Below, one piece after another: positions 24,833-33,525 of a stretch of DNA of 64,000 bases. Location of the stretch: positions 2,728,001-2,792,000 of the forward strand of contig OZ244173.1 of the NCBI GenBank assembly GCA_965216515.1, written 5' to 3'. The DNA is from CAXMRP01 sp965216515 (GTDB lineage Bacteria; Pseudomonadota; Alphaproteobacteria; Rhizobiales; Afifellaceae). The notes under the pieces were generated by a model that worked only from the letters and a program-made list of their open reading frames with translations, searched no databases and was not told where the DNA came from. A program made the position numbers and the translations under genes. Position 1 is the first letter of the stretch. The number at the start of each line of letters is the position of its first letter.

Positions 24833-25891
24833 ATGCTTGAAATCCGTAATCTCCACAAGCGCTTCGGCGATTTCGAGGCGGTCAACGGCGTCTCCCTGTC
24901 GGTTCCGGATGGCGCCTTTCTGGTTCTGCTCGGACCATCGGGTTGCGGCAAGACGACATTGCTGCGCATGCTTGCCGGCCTGGAACTGCCGAGCGCCGGC
25001 CAGATCGTGTTCGATGGCGAGATCGTCTCCGACGGCGACCGCAATTGGTCTGTGGACCCGTCAAAGCGCAATTCCGGCCTGGTCTTCCAGTCCTACGCGC
25101 TGTGGCCGCACATGTCGGTTCGCGGCAATGTGGAATGGCCGCTCAAGGTCATGCGCAAGACGAAGGCGGAACGCACGGAACGCGTGCGCGAGGTGCTCCA
25201 GCTGCTCGGAATCCAGGAGCTTGCCAACAGCTATCCGAATGAAATCTCCGGAGGCCAGCAACAACGCGTCGCCATCGCGCGCACGATTGCGCCACGACCG
25301 GGAATTCTTCTGTTCGACGAACCGCTGTCCAACCTCGATGCCAAGCTGAGGATGGAGATGCGCACCGAATTGATGCGCCTGCATCGAACAACGGGCGCGA
25401 CGACAGTTTATGTGACCCATGACCAGGTCGAGGCCATGACCATGGCCACCCATGTCGCGGTCATGAACGAGGGCCGCGTGCAGCAGTTCGGATCGCCCGC
25501 CGATCTGATCGAGCACCCGGCGACCGCGTTCGTTGCCACCTTCGTCGGCACGCCGCCCAACAATATGGTGGCTGTTGTCAAAAACGGAACCGGCTACAGA
25601 ATTGGCGGCAAATCGATGGATATCACGCCGCCGACCGATGAATGCCTCGCAATGTACCGTGCCGAAGCGATGCGAGTTGGCGAAGAGGAGACCAAAACCA
25701 GCCTGCCGATGGAACTCGCCGAGGTCAGCGCAATCGCCGGTCGCACAATGGTGACGGGCCTGCGCGGGGATTTGCGCATGACTGCCATCGTCGAAAATGC
25801 GCCCGATGCGCGCATCGGCGACACCGTGCAGTTCCAGCTTCCCGATCAGCCCGAATGCTGGTTCGGTCCCGATGGCCGGAAGATCGGCTGA
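24833..25891 (+). CDS. ABC importer ATP-binding protein (FbpC/PotA-type)
   Basis: ATPase of 352 residues. Walker A is GPSGCGKTT, the Q-loop is in VFQSYALWPH, the signature is ISGGQQQRVAIART, Walker B is ILLFDEPLSNLDAK and the switch is VYVTHDQ. After about residue 235 there is a C-terminal TOBE-like regulatory domain. The stop codon overlaps the ATG of the histidine phosphatase gene (TGATG), which ties the phosphatase to the transporter. Confidence 0.93.
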   Translation: MLEIRNLHKRFGDFEAVNGVSLSVPDGAFLVLLGPSGCGKTTLLRMLAGLELPSAGQIVFDGEIVSDGDRNWSVDPSKRNSGLVFQSYALWPHMSVRGNVEWPLKVMRKTKAERTERVREVLQLLGIQELANSYPNEISGGQQQRVAIARTIAPRPGILLFDEPLSNLDAKLRMEMRTELMRLHRTTGATTVYVTHDQVEAMTMATHVAVMNEGRVQQFGSPADLIEHPATAFVATFVGTPPNNMVAVVKNGTGYRIGGKSMDITPPTDECLAMYRAEAMRVGEEETKTSLPMELAEVSAIAGRTMVTGLRGDLRMTAIVENAPDARIGDTVQFQLPDQPECWFGPDGRKIG

Positions 25892-26496
25892 TGCGGTTGC
25901 TAATGGTTCGGCACGGGCAGTCGGAATGGAATGCCAGCCATCGTCTGCAGGGACAGGCCGATATCGGCCTGTCGGATCTCGGCCGCACCCAGGCCGACAC
26001 GCTGCGGCAGGTGATCGAGACGATCGCACCCTGTCGGGCAATCACCTCGGATTTGAAGCGCGTGCGAGAAACTGCCGAGCGGATCGGTGCGCGTGATGCC
26101 GTGCCGCGGACCGGACTGCGCGAGATTGATGTCGGGGAATGGACCGGCCGGGCCATTGAGGACATTGTCGCCGAAGACGACGCGGCCTATCTGGGCTGGC
26201 GGGCAGGAAAAGTGACGCCGCCAGGTGGCGAGAGATGGGATGTGTTTGTGGATCGCGTCTGCACGGTAATCGAAATCGAGAAGAAAGATCCCTGTGCCAA
26301 CCTTTTGGTCGTTTGCCATGGGGGCGTGATCCGCGCCATCCTGCAGCGTTTTCTGTCTTTGAAGCCGGCCAATATCATACCGGTTGGATCGGCGAGCCTG
26401 ACGGCGCTGCGTCTGGCCAGCAGCGGAAACAAACCGCACCGTTTGGAATTGTTCAATTACCGTCCCGACCTGCCGGAACTCGATGCACCGGATTGA
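25891..26496 (+). CDS. Histidine phosphatase (phosphoglycerate-mutase-like) of the ABC module
   Basis: Protein of 201 residues in the branch-1 histidine phosphatase superfamily. The phosphorylated histidine lies in MVRHGQSEWN at the N-terminus, the arginine pocket in SDLKRVRETAE, and the second catalytic His in VVCHGGVIRAI. There is no signal peptide, so it acts in the cytoplasm. The start overlaps the ATPase stop by one base, so it is part of the transport operon. Family members dephosphorylate small metabolites, sugar phosphates or cofactor precursors. Here it could remove phosphate from an imported organophosphate; the substrate is unknown. Confidence 0.9.
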   Translation: MRLLMVRHGQSEWNASHRLQGQADIGLSDLGRTQADTLRQVIETIAPCRAITSDLKRVRETAERIGARDAVPRTGLREIDVGEWTGRAIEDIVAEDDAAYLGWRAGKVTPPGGERWDVFVDRVCTVIEIEKKDPCANLLVVCHGGVIRAILQRFLSLKPANIIPVGSASLTALRLASSGNKPHRLELFNYRPDLPELDAPD

Positions 26497-26777
26497 GCCG
26501 GCGCGGCACGCAGCTTTCCGGCGATCGGGATCGGCAGGGATTGTTCGCTAAGCCCATCGGTCCCAGGACATTGCGAACCGGTTCGGATTCGCCCGCCCGC
26601 GTGTTATGCCCATCGCCGGTATCGGGATGGAAACACCAAACCATTCCTGCAAAGTTTGCTTCGGATCCACCGAACGCATACTGGTTGATTCAGCAATGCT
26701 GACCGACGCCTGTCAGGTAAGGTTTCCGGTGCCATGTTCGATCAACTGCACCCTTTTGCCAGAATGGATCAAAATCC

Positions 26778-27899
26778 TTGGGCATAATCCATCTTTCTGA
26801 TCCGGTTCGGGATGTCGATGTTGTTTTGCACCGCACGCCAATCGACATACCGGTCAAAACGTCATTCGGTTCCATGCGCGACCGACCGGCTGTGTTCGTC
26901 CGTCTGACCGACGCGTCGGGGCACAGCGGATTCGGTGAAATCTGGTGTAACTTCCCCCATGTCGGGGCCGGGTACCGCAAGCGGCTGGCAGACGAAGTTG
27001 TTGGGCCAATCCTGAAATCGCTGGATCCGGCCGAACTTGACGGCACGTATGAGGTGCTGATGGCTCGGCTGCACCTTCTCGCCATTCAAAGCGGTGATTG
27101 GGGTCCCTTGCGTCAGGTTTGTGCCGGATTCGATGCGGCTGTCCATGATCTTGCCGCGCGACGCGCGGATGCCCCGCTCTATGCCTGCCTGAACCCGGAT
27201 GCATCTGCCGAAATCGGTGTCTACGCCAGCGGTATCGGGCCGGAAAGGCCGGGCGAAGTGGCGCGTTCGTTTGCAGAGGCGGGTCACCGCGCTTTCAAGG
27301 TCAAGGTTGGTTTCGGTGTGGAAACCGATCTGGCATCGGCGGCGGCGTTCCGGCGATCGGTTGGAAACGATGTCAGATTGATGGTGGATGCCAATCAGGG
27401 CTGGAATCCCGGACAGGCAACGGAAATGATCGGGCGTTTGGCGCCGGCCGGCCTTGTCTGGGTTGAGGAGCCGATCGCCGCCGACCAACCGGTCTCGGCG
27501 TGGCAGAAGCTTGGCGCCGATACTGGCGCCGCGCTTGCTGCCGGCGAGAACCTCAACACGACGGCGGAATTTCAGGACTTCATGAACTCCGCTGCCGTTC
27601 GGTTTATCCAGCCCGATGTCGCCAAATGGGGCGGCGTCTCCGGGTGTCTTGCCGTCGGTCGGCTGGCCCGCGAAAGCGGGGCTGTTTACTGCCCGCATTT
27701 CCTCGGCGGCGGTATCGGATTGGCATCTTCGGCCCATTTGCTGGCCGCCGTCGGCGGTCAGGGCCTGCTTGAAGTCGATACAAATCCGAATCCGTTGCGC
27801 GATCGCCTCCTGGGGGATGCATTCACGGTGGTGGAAGGTCGCATGCGTCTTGGCGACCGGCCCGGTATTGGCATCGACACGCCGGGTCTGTTTGGCTGA
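26778..27899 (+). CDS. Enolase-superfamily sugar-acid dehydratase/racemase (mandelate racemase-like)
   Basis: Protein of 373 residues with a complete enolase-superfamily active site: KVKV lysines K174/K176, metal ligands D204 (VDANQGW), E230/E231 (VEEPIA) and E257 (GENLN), D280 (QPDVAKWGG) and the C-terminal base H307 (CPHFLGGG). This places it near the mandelate racemase subgroup, which includes galactarolactone cycloisomerases and sugar-acid dehydratases. Reactions begin with proton abstraction next to a carboxylate. The only usable start is TTG at 26778. It converges on the minus-strand sugar-acid cluster, so it probably acts in the same pathway. Confidence 0.9.
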   Translation: MGIIHLSDPVRDVDVVLHRTPIDIPVKTSFGSMRDRPAVFVRLTDASGHSGFGEIWCNFPHVGAGYRKRLADEVVGPILKSLDPAELDGTYEVLMARLHLLAIQSGDWGPLRQVCAGFDAAVHDLAARRADAPLYACLNPDASAEIGVYASGIGPERPGEVARSFAEAGHRAFKVKVGFGVETDLASAAAFRRSVGNDVRLMVDANQGWNPGQATEMIGRLAPAGLVWVEEPIAADQPVSAWQKLGADTGAALAAGENLNTTAEFQDFMNSAAVRFIQPDVAKWGGVSGCLAVGRLARESGAVYCPHFLGGGIGLASSAHLLAAVGGQGLLEVDTNPNPLRDRLLGDAFTVVEGRMRLGDRPGIGIDTPGLFG

Positions 27900-27958
27900 C
27901 GGATCGTCACCTGCCGCTGTGGAACGGGACGATTGCCACTGGAAGCGATTTCCGCCGA

Positions 27959-28330
27959 TCAGGGTTTGATGACAATCGGCTCGTCGATGACAATATCCTG
28001 GTTGCGGAACCACAGCGGAACCACCGTCCTGGCAGATTCGGCGCTGCCGGAAGACGCTGTCAGAACCAGCGCATACTGGCCATGGTCAGCGAATGTGAAG
28101 GCACCGACGGAATCCGTTGTCGTCTTGTCGACGACGTCGACCGAGGTGACGGTCTTTCTCGCCAGTATGACTTCCGCGCCCGCAACGCCGGCCCCGGAAC
28201 TGTCGACAACCATGCCGTGCACGTTCCCTTCATTGTGGAACGAAACATAGATGTTCCAGGCGACGACAACCGTCGTTATCGTCGATAGCGAGATGAAAAA
28301 GCGGTTCAGGATTATCGGGCGCCATTCCAT
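27959..28330 (-). CDS. Small membrane-anchored protein with carboxypeptidase-regulatory-like fold
   Basis: Protein of 123 residues: one N-terminal transmembrane segment (about residues 8-28) then a beta-sandwich-like domain beginning GNVHGMVVDSSGAGVAGAEV, characteristic of the carboxypeptidase regulatory-like (transthyretin-type) fold. The orientation suggests a periplasmic domain tethered to the inner membrane. It is the last gene of the sugar-acid importer operon, 4 bases after a permease gene. Its role in transport is not known; it might brace the permease or bind the substrate. Confidence 0.75.
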   Translation of the reverse strand: MEWRPIILNRFFISLSTITTVVVAWNIYVSFHNEGNVHGMVVDSSGAGVAGAEVILARKTVTSVDVVDKTTTDSVGAFTFADHGQYALVLTASSGSAESARTVVPLWFRNQDIVIDEPIVIKP

Positions 28331-28334
28331 TGTC

Positions 28335-29147
28335 TCAACCCTTTGTCGCGCCGGAAGTCAGGCCGCGAATGAAATCCTTCTGGGCCAGCAGGAACACGAA
28401 CATGCTTGGTACAACAACAAGAACGCAGAACGCATACAGTGATCCGGTGGTGTCCTCAAATGAGGCCAGGAACGACACCAGACCGAGCGGCATCGTCTGT
28501 TGATCGGGGCTGCGCACCACGATCAAGGGCCAGAGAAAATCGTTCCACGACCAGATAAAGGAAAGGATGATGTTGGTTGCAACGGCCGGTTTGGAAAGCG
28601 GCATCATGATGCGGGTCAGGATCTGCCATTCCGATAGCCCGTCCAGGCGCGCGGCCTGAACCAATGACGGCGGGACCGCCTCGAAATTGGATTTGAACAG
28701 AAGGATACAGACGATGTGGCTCAGGGCCGGCAGCGCGATGCCGAGTTTGCTGTCCAGCAGGCCGATCTTCGCCGTCAGCAAATAGGCGGGAATGATCGTC
28801 GCATGGAACGGTATCATCATCGACATCAGCAGGAAGGACAGGACCAGCCCCTTGCCGGGAAACTGCTTGGTAAGCGCATAGCCGGCCATCGCATTCAAAA
28901 AGAGGTTGGAGACGACAACGAGCGTCGCGATCATCAGGCTGTTTGAAAAAAGCCTGACGAAGCTGACGGTGTACCAGGCTTCCACATAGTAAAAGAGGTT
29001 GGGTTCGACCGGGATGATCGAGGGCGGATAGGCAAAGAGATTGTCGCCCGTCAGGCTCGTTTTCACGACCCAGTAGATTGGCGTCAGCATCAGGATCGAA
29101 ACAAATACGAGCAGGAAGTGGCTGACGAGTTTTTGTGACATGCGCAT
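28335..29147 (-). CDS. Carbohydrate ABC importer permease (MalG/UgpE-type)
   Basis: CUT1-class permease of about 270 residues with six hydrophobic segments. TM1 is FLLVFVSILMLTPIYWVVKTS and the EAA loop is LVQAARLDGLSEWQILTRIM, which docks on the ATPase. I place the start at the ATG at 29147, 4 bases after the upstream permease stop; a second ATG lies at 29141. It pairs with the MalF-type permease encoded at 29152-30060. Confidence 0.9.
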   Translation of the reverse strand: MRMSQKLVSHFLLVFVSILMLTPIYWVVKTSLTGDNLFAYPPSIIPVEPNLFYYVEAWYTVSFVRLFSNSLMIATLVVVSNLFLNAMAGYALTKQFPGKGLVLSFLLMSMMIPFHATIIPAYLLTAKIGLLDSKLGIALPALSHIVCILLFKSNFEAVPPSLVQAARLDGLSEWQILTRIMMPLSKPAVATNIILSFIWSWNDFLWPLIVVRSPDQQTMPLGLVSFLASFEDTTGSLYAFCVLVVVPSMFVFLLAQKDFIRGLTSGATKG

Positions 29148-29151
29148 GGTT

Positions 29152-30060
29152 TCAATCCGCAATATCGACTTTGCCGGCATCACCACCGGACAGGCGGTTT
29201 GCGACGGTGGCTAGCGCGAGAAACATAAGGAACATGACCACGGTAACCGCCGCGGCGTAGTCAAAACGGCTGAGGGTGAACGAAAGTTTGTAGATGTAGG
29301 TAATCAGCAAATCGGTGGCCAGACCGGGGCCGCCGCCGGTCATTGTGTAGATGAGATCGAAGCTCGTGAACGAGGCGATCACGCCGAGTATGACGCAAAG
29401 AAAAATCGCCGGTCGCAGCAACGGCAGGGTAATCCGCCAAAATCGGTGATGCGCCCGGGCACCGTCGATGACCGCCGCCTCGTAGAGATGCGAGGGGATG
29501 TTTTGCAGCCCGGTCAGGATGATGATCATGAAGAAGCCGACAATCTGCCAGATCGCGGCGACCATCACCGAAATCATCGCGAAATCGTAGGACTCCAGAA
29601 ATGCGACCGGCTGGTCGATCAAGCCGAACGAGCGCAGCAGGTAGTTCACCAGGCCGACACTGTCATTGTAGAGCCAGCGCCAGACTATTCCGACGGCGAC
29701 GATCATCATCGGATAGGGCAGGAAGATAATGGTGCGGTAAATCGAGCGCCCCCGGATCTTCTGGTCGACAAGCAGGGCGAGTGCGAGGGCGATGGCGATA
29801 GCCACCGGTGTTGCCAGCATGAACGCGGCGGTGTTCTTCAGGACGGCCCAGAACGCATCGTCATAGAAGAGCATCTCTTCATAGTGATAAAGGCCGGCGA
29901 ATTTGAACGGTTTTCCCGGCGCCCAGAACGAGAAAGACAGGACAGCGTTCCAGAGCAGCGGAATAACGCGATAGAAAAGATAGACGGCAAGCGCGGGAAA
30001 CAGGAGCAACCAGACGAAGGTCAGCTCCCGGCTTCTCTTGGTCTCAAACAGCGACGACAT
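29152..30060 (-). CDS. Carbohydrate ABC importer permease (MalF/UgpA-type)
   Basis: CUT1-class permease of 302 residues with six hydrophobic segments, starting ELTFVWLLLFPALAVYLFYR. The EAA loop is LYEAAVIDGARAHHRFWRIT, followed by LPLLRPAIFLCVILGVIASF. It follows the binding-protein gene after a 66-base gap with a strong stem-loop. It probably heterodimerises with the MalG-type permease. Confidence 0.92.
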   Translation of the reverse strand: MSSLFETKRSRELTFVWLLLFPALAVYLFYRVIPLLWNAVLSFSFWAPGKPFKFAGLYHYEEMLFYDDAFWAVLKNTAAFMLATPVAIAIALALALLVDQKIRGRSIYRTIIFLPYPMMIVAVGIVWRWLYNDSVGLVNYLLRSFGLIDQPVAFLESYDFAMISVMVAAIWQIVGFFMIIILTGLQNIPSHLYEAAVIDGARAHHRFWRITLPLLRPAIFLCVILGVIASFTSFDLIYTMTGGGPGLATDLLITYIYKLSFTLSRFDYAAAVTVVMFLMFLALATVANRLSGGDAGKVDIAD

Positions 30061-30087
30061 CGCTCGGTTTCCCGCAAGGTTGCGTCC

Positions 30088-30114
30088 GGCCCGGGCCGGC
30101 AGGCGGCCCGGGCC
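30088..30114 (-). terminator. Intercistronic stem-loop after sugar-acid binding-protein gene
   Basis: GGCCCGGGCC occurs twice, 7 bases apart; because the unit is self-complementary it folds as a 10-bp GC-only stem. It lies between the binding-protein stop (30127) and the permease start (30060). No T-run, so probable mRNA stabiliser or attenuator. Confidence 0.7.
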
Positions 30115-30126
30115 AGGCTTCGGAAG

Positions 30127-31374
30127 TCAGGGTCGAGACAGGATACGGTTGACCTTCGCCTCCGCCGCGTCGAGCGCGTCCTTGGGGTCGGCCTGTCCAA
30201 GAAGCGCAGGCTGGACCGATGTCCAGAACGCATCCTTGACGCGGGCCTCCAGCGGCGACTTGAGATAGCCGGTGATCTTGTCGAGCTTCGAGCCGGCAAG
30301 TTCCAGTATCTCCGCTTTCAATGGCGCTTCGGTCTTGAACTTCTCGATCAGTTTCGGATCGACATTCTTGTTCAGGGTCAGGATCGAGAATGTGTTGGAC
30401 ATGGTCTCTTGCCATTTGTCGGATGTTGCGATCTTGACCAGGTCGACGGCGGCATCGGGATGCTCGGTCGATGCCGATACGCCCCAGCCATGATGGTTCG
30501 GTGTCCACCAGTCGCCCGGCGCATCATAGACCTCGACATTGTCGTCATTGATCCAGTCGGCCTTGCTGGCCGCCCAGAACAGTGCCGAATTGGGTGCCAT
30601 GTACATCCCGACATTGCGTGACCCGAAGGCCGTGTTGGGTTCCACCCAGCGCCCCGTCCACGAGATATTGTTGATCGCACCGCTCTTTGTCGCTTCCGCG
30701 AGAGCCGTCAGTGTTTCGACGGCTGCCGGCGTATTGAACGCCGCCTTTGTCATATCCGCGTTGAGGATATCGACACCGTTCATCTTGAACAGAGGCCAAT
30801 ACAGCCAGTCGAAGTTTGTGGTCAGGAAACCCGACTTGCCTTCGCCTTTCATCTTGTCGGCCGCGGCCATCAGGTCGGCGAAGCTGGAGATCGGCATTTC
30901 GATGCCGGCGTCCTTGATCATCTGCATGTTCACATACAGCAACGTGCGATTGAAATACCACGGGACCATGTAGGTATTGCCGTCATCGGTTTTCCAAAGG
31001 TCCAGTGCACCTTCGACAAACCGGTTGGCGAACTCTTCATCGGCGGCCAGGTAGGGTGCCAGATCGAGCAGTTGCTCGTTGGCGGCATACTCCGCCCAGA
31101 GCGCGCCCTGGATATTGACGACGTCCGGCGGCGTGCCGGCTGCCAGCTGGGTCTGGAAAAACGTTGCCCATTCGGTTCCCTTTTTGTCGATCCACTCGAC
31201 TTCGATATCCGGGTGCTTCTCGTTGAATTCCGTGATCCAGCCTTCGATTTTCTCGCCGTAGATTGGAAGATTCCAGGTCAGTACCGTGATCTTGTCGGCG
31301 GCAAGCGCCGGTGCGGTCAGCACCGTTGCTGCGACCGAAACGGCACCGATCGATTTCATGATTTTCTTGAGCAT
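30127..31374 (-). CDS. Carbohydrate ABC importer binding protein (SBP_bac_1)
   Basis: Extracellular solute-binding protein family 1, about 415 residues. The ATG at 31374 has AGGAGGA directly upstream, so a longer frame to 31422 is not the true start. The signal peptide is MLKKIMKSIGAVSVAATVLT, cleaved after APALA. Landmarks are ITVLTWNLPIYGEKIEGW, AAGTPPDVVNIQG and PWYFNRTLLYVNMQM. CUT1 binding proteins take up oligosaccharides, polyols or sugar acids; with aldolase, oxidoreductase and epimerase genes nearby, a sugar acid or its derivative is likely. Confidence 0.92.
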   Translation of the reverse strand: MLKKIMKSIGAVSVAATVLTAPALAADKITVLTWNLPIYGEKIEGWITEFNEKHPDIEVEWIDKKGTEWATFFQTQLAAGTPPDVVNIQGALWAEYAANEQLLDLAPYLAADEEFANRFVEGALDLWKTDDGNTYMVPWYFNRTLLYVNMQMIKDAGIEMPISSFADLMAAADKMKGEGKSGFLTTNFDWLYWPLFKMNGVDILNADMTKAAFNTPAAVETLTALAEATKSGAINNISWTGRWVEPNTAFGSRNVGMYMAPNSALFWAASKADWINDDNVEVYDAPGDWWTPNHHGWGVSASTEHPDAAVDLVKIATSDKWQETMSNTFSILTLNKNVDPKLIEKFKTEAPLKAEILELAGSKLDKITGYLKSPLEARVKDAFWTSVQPALLGQADPKDALDAAEAKVNRILSRP

Positions 31375-31418
31375 TTCAGTTCCTCCTTTTGGGCTCGCAG
31401 GGAGCGGTCGCCTTTTGG

Positions 31419-32444
31419 TCACTTTGACAATTCGACGGGGCGGCCCCGGCGAAACGACTCTTCGGCCGCAAGGCAGATTTCCACGGCAATTCGGGCCTCG
31501 CTCGGCGGCAGGATCGAATGGCCCTGCCGGAATCCGTCAAATGCCGCGCGCAGGTTCTCTTCAAGTTCGAAGACCTCACCTGACCGCGGAATATCCACGG
31601 TCTCGACATCGGAAGAGCCGCGCTTGATCTTCAGTTCGAAATCGGGATGCAAGGTCCGGTCGAGCGCCCCGGACCACCAGGTGCGCATGCCGCCGTCCGT
31701 GCCGCCGATTTCCAGCAACGTGTGATGCTCGAAGCCGGAAAGGCATTGGCTGAGGACGGCGAGCGAGCCATCCGGCCATTCCAGAACGGTGGTGAAATTA
31801 TCGGTCAGCTCGCTCCGGGATCCGTTGCCGTACGCCGTGACTTTTGTCGGATTGCCGTTTTCGAAGGCGTACCAGACAACGAGATCGAAAAAGTGCACCA
31901 GCTCCTCGAGGATCCACGAACCCACCCGAGCCGGGTCGTAGCGCCAGCCCCCGGATCCCTGCCGGAACGCATGCCGGAACAGCGACAGATGCTGATAGCG
32001 TACGGACCCGATTTCTTCGGCCTTGATGCGGTCCCGCACCGCGCGCCATTGGTGGGATACGCGAAGCTCATGATTGAGCGCCACCAGACGGCCATTGCGG
32101 TTCGCGGCCGCTTCGACAGCGTCGCACTGTTCAGGCGTTATTCCCAGTGGCTTTTCGAGAAAGACATCTGCACCGGCGTCCAGCGCCGAAACGGCATACC
32201 GCGAATGCACATCGTTGGGCACCGTAATATCGACGACATCAAATCCGCCCTCCGCCAGCATTCGTTCGTAATCGGAGAAGCGTTCCGCGTTTGGCAAGTG
32301 CTCTGCTGCGGCATCGGCGGAGCGAGCGGAGTGGCAGAACACCGATACGATGTCGGCGTTGTCGATGGCGCCAACGGCGCGCGCATGCATCTGACCCCAG
32401 GCCCCGAAACCGGCAAGCGCGATGCGGGTGGACGATGTGCTCAT
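31419..32444 (-). CDS. Gfo/Idh/MocA-family oxidoreductase
   Basis: NAD(P)-dependent dehydrogenase of 341 residues. The Rossmann motif is GFGAWGQMHARA near the N-terminus and the catalytic lysine motif is EKPLG (FLEKPLGIT). A C-terminal alpha/beta dimer domain holds a possible catalytic His in ELVHFFDL. The ATG at 32444 overlaps the ATPase stop by four bases (ATGA). Relatives oxidise sugar or inositol hydroxyls. Its place between the ATPase and binding-protein genes marks it as the cluster's own catabolic enzyme. Confidence 0.91.
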   Translation of the reverse strand: MSTSSTRIALAGFGAWGQMHARAVGAIDNADIVSVFCHSARSADAAAEHLPNAERFSDYERMLAEGGFDVVDITVPNDVHSRYAVSALDAGADVFLEKPLGITPEQCDAVEAAANRNGRLVALNHELRVSHQWRAVRDRIKAEEIGSVRYQHLSLFRHAFRQGSGGWRYDPARVGSWILEELVHFFDLVVWYAFENGNPTKVTAYGNGSRSELTDNFTTVLEWPDGSLAVLSQCLSGFEHHTLLEIGGTDGGMRTWWSGALDRTLHPDFELKIKRGSSDVETVDIPRSGEVFELEENLRAAFDGFRQGHSILPPSEARIAVEICLAAEESFRRGRPVELSK

Positions 32445-33523
32445 CGAATGACCTTTCCGGTTTCCGCGTCGAACAGATGGGTGCGCGCGGCATCGATCTC
32501 CAACCGCACCGCCTCGCCGGGATTGACCTTCACGTCCGGCCGGACGCGTGCGGTTACCGGATGGCCGCCGACCTCCGCGAAGACCAGCGTGTCCGGTCCA
32601 AGCGACTCGACAACATCGACGACGCCGTTGGCGATCGCCCATCTTGAATTGGCGGAGCCTTGTGCGATCCGGATGTCTTCGGGTCTGGCCCCGAACACCA
32701 GTTTGCGGCCGGTTGCCGCCTTGTCCGGCGGCCGCGCCAGGTCGAAACCGCCGGACCCGCCGACGCGAATGCTGCCACCGGGTAGCGGTTCGGCAGGGAT
32801 GAGGTTCATGGTCGGCGAACCGATAAAGCCGGCAACGAACAGGGTTTCCGGGCTGTAGTACACCTCCTCCGGTGCGCCGGTCTGGTCGATGTTGCCGTTG
32901 TTCATGACCACAACCCGGTCGGCCAGCGTCATGGCCTCGATTTGGTCGTGCGTGACATAGACCGTGGTGACACCGAGTTCGCGATGGAGTTTCTTGATTT
33001 CCAGCCGCATGGATCCGCGCAGCTTTGCGTCGAGATTGGACAACGGCTCGTCGAATAGAAACACTTGCGGTTTGCGGACGATTGCGCGGCCCATCGCAAC
33101 CCGCTGGCGCTGGCCTCCGGACAACTGCTTTGGCTTGCGATCCAGCAGTTCGCCCAGGCCGAGAATCTCGGCGGCTTCCAGGACCCGTTGCCTGATTTTC
33201 GCCTTCGGCGTGTCGCGATAACGCAGCGAAAACGCCATGTTCTCGTAAACGGACATGTGCGGGTAGAGCGCATAATCCTGAAACACCATCGCAATGTCAC
33301 GGTTGCGCGGCGCGATTTCATTGACGACGCGGTCGCCGATCAGGATCTCTCCGGAGGTGATGTCCTCCAGACCGGCAAGCATGCGCAAGGTGGTGCTTTT
33401 TCCGCAGCCGGAGGGGCCGACGAGAACGATGAACTCGCCGTCGTTTATCGCAAGGTCGATGCCGTGGACCACTTGCAGGTCACCGTATTTCTTTATCAGG
33501 TCTCGAAACGCGACAGTGGCCAT
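32441..33523 (-). CDS. Carbohydrate ABC importer ATP-binding protein (UgpC/MsmK-type)
   Basis: ATPase of 360 residues. Walker A is GPSGCGKST, the Q-loop is in VFQDYALYPH, the signature is LSGGQRQRVAMGRA, Walker B is VFLFDEPLSNLDAK and the switch is VYVTHDQIEA. The C-terminal part carries TOBE-type regulatory domains ending VRLEIDAARTHLFDAETGKV, as in MalK/UgpC. I use the ATG at 33523, which follows the aldolase stop by two bases; a frame-equivalent ATG at 33535 would overlap that gene. Confidence 0.93.
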   Translation of the reverse strand: MATVAFRDLIKKYGDLQVVHGIDLAINDGEFIVLVGPSGCGKSTTLRMLAGLEDITSGEILIGDRVVNEIAPRNRDIAMVFQDYALYPHMSVYENMAFSLRYRDTPKAKIRQRVLEAAEILGLGELLDRKPKQLSGGQRQRVAMGRAIVRKPQVFLFDEPLSNLDAKLRGSMRLEIKKLHRELGVTTVYVTHDQIEAMTLADRVVVMNNGNIDQTGAPEEVYYSPETLFVAGFIGSPTMNLIPAEPLPGGSIRVGGSGGFDLARPPDKAATGRKLVFGARPEDIRIAQGSANSRWAIANGVVDVVESLGPDTLVFAEVGGHPVTARVRPDVKVNPGEAVRLEIDAARTHLFDAETGKVIR

Positions 33524-33525
33524 TG

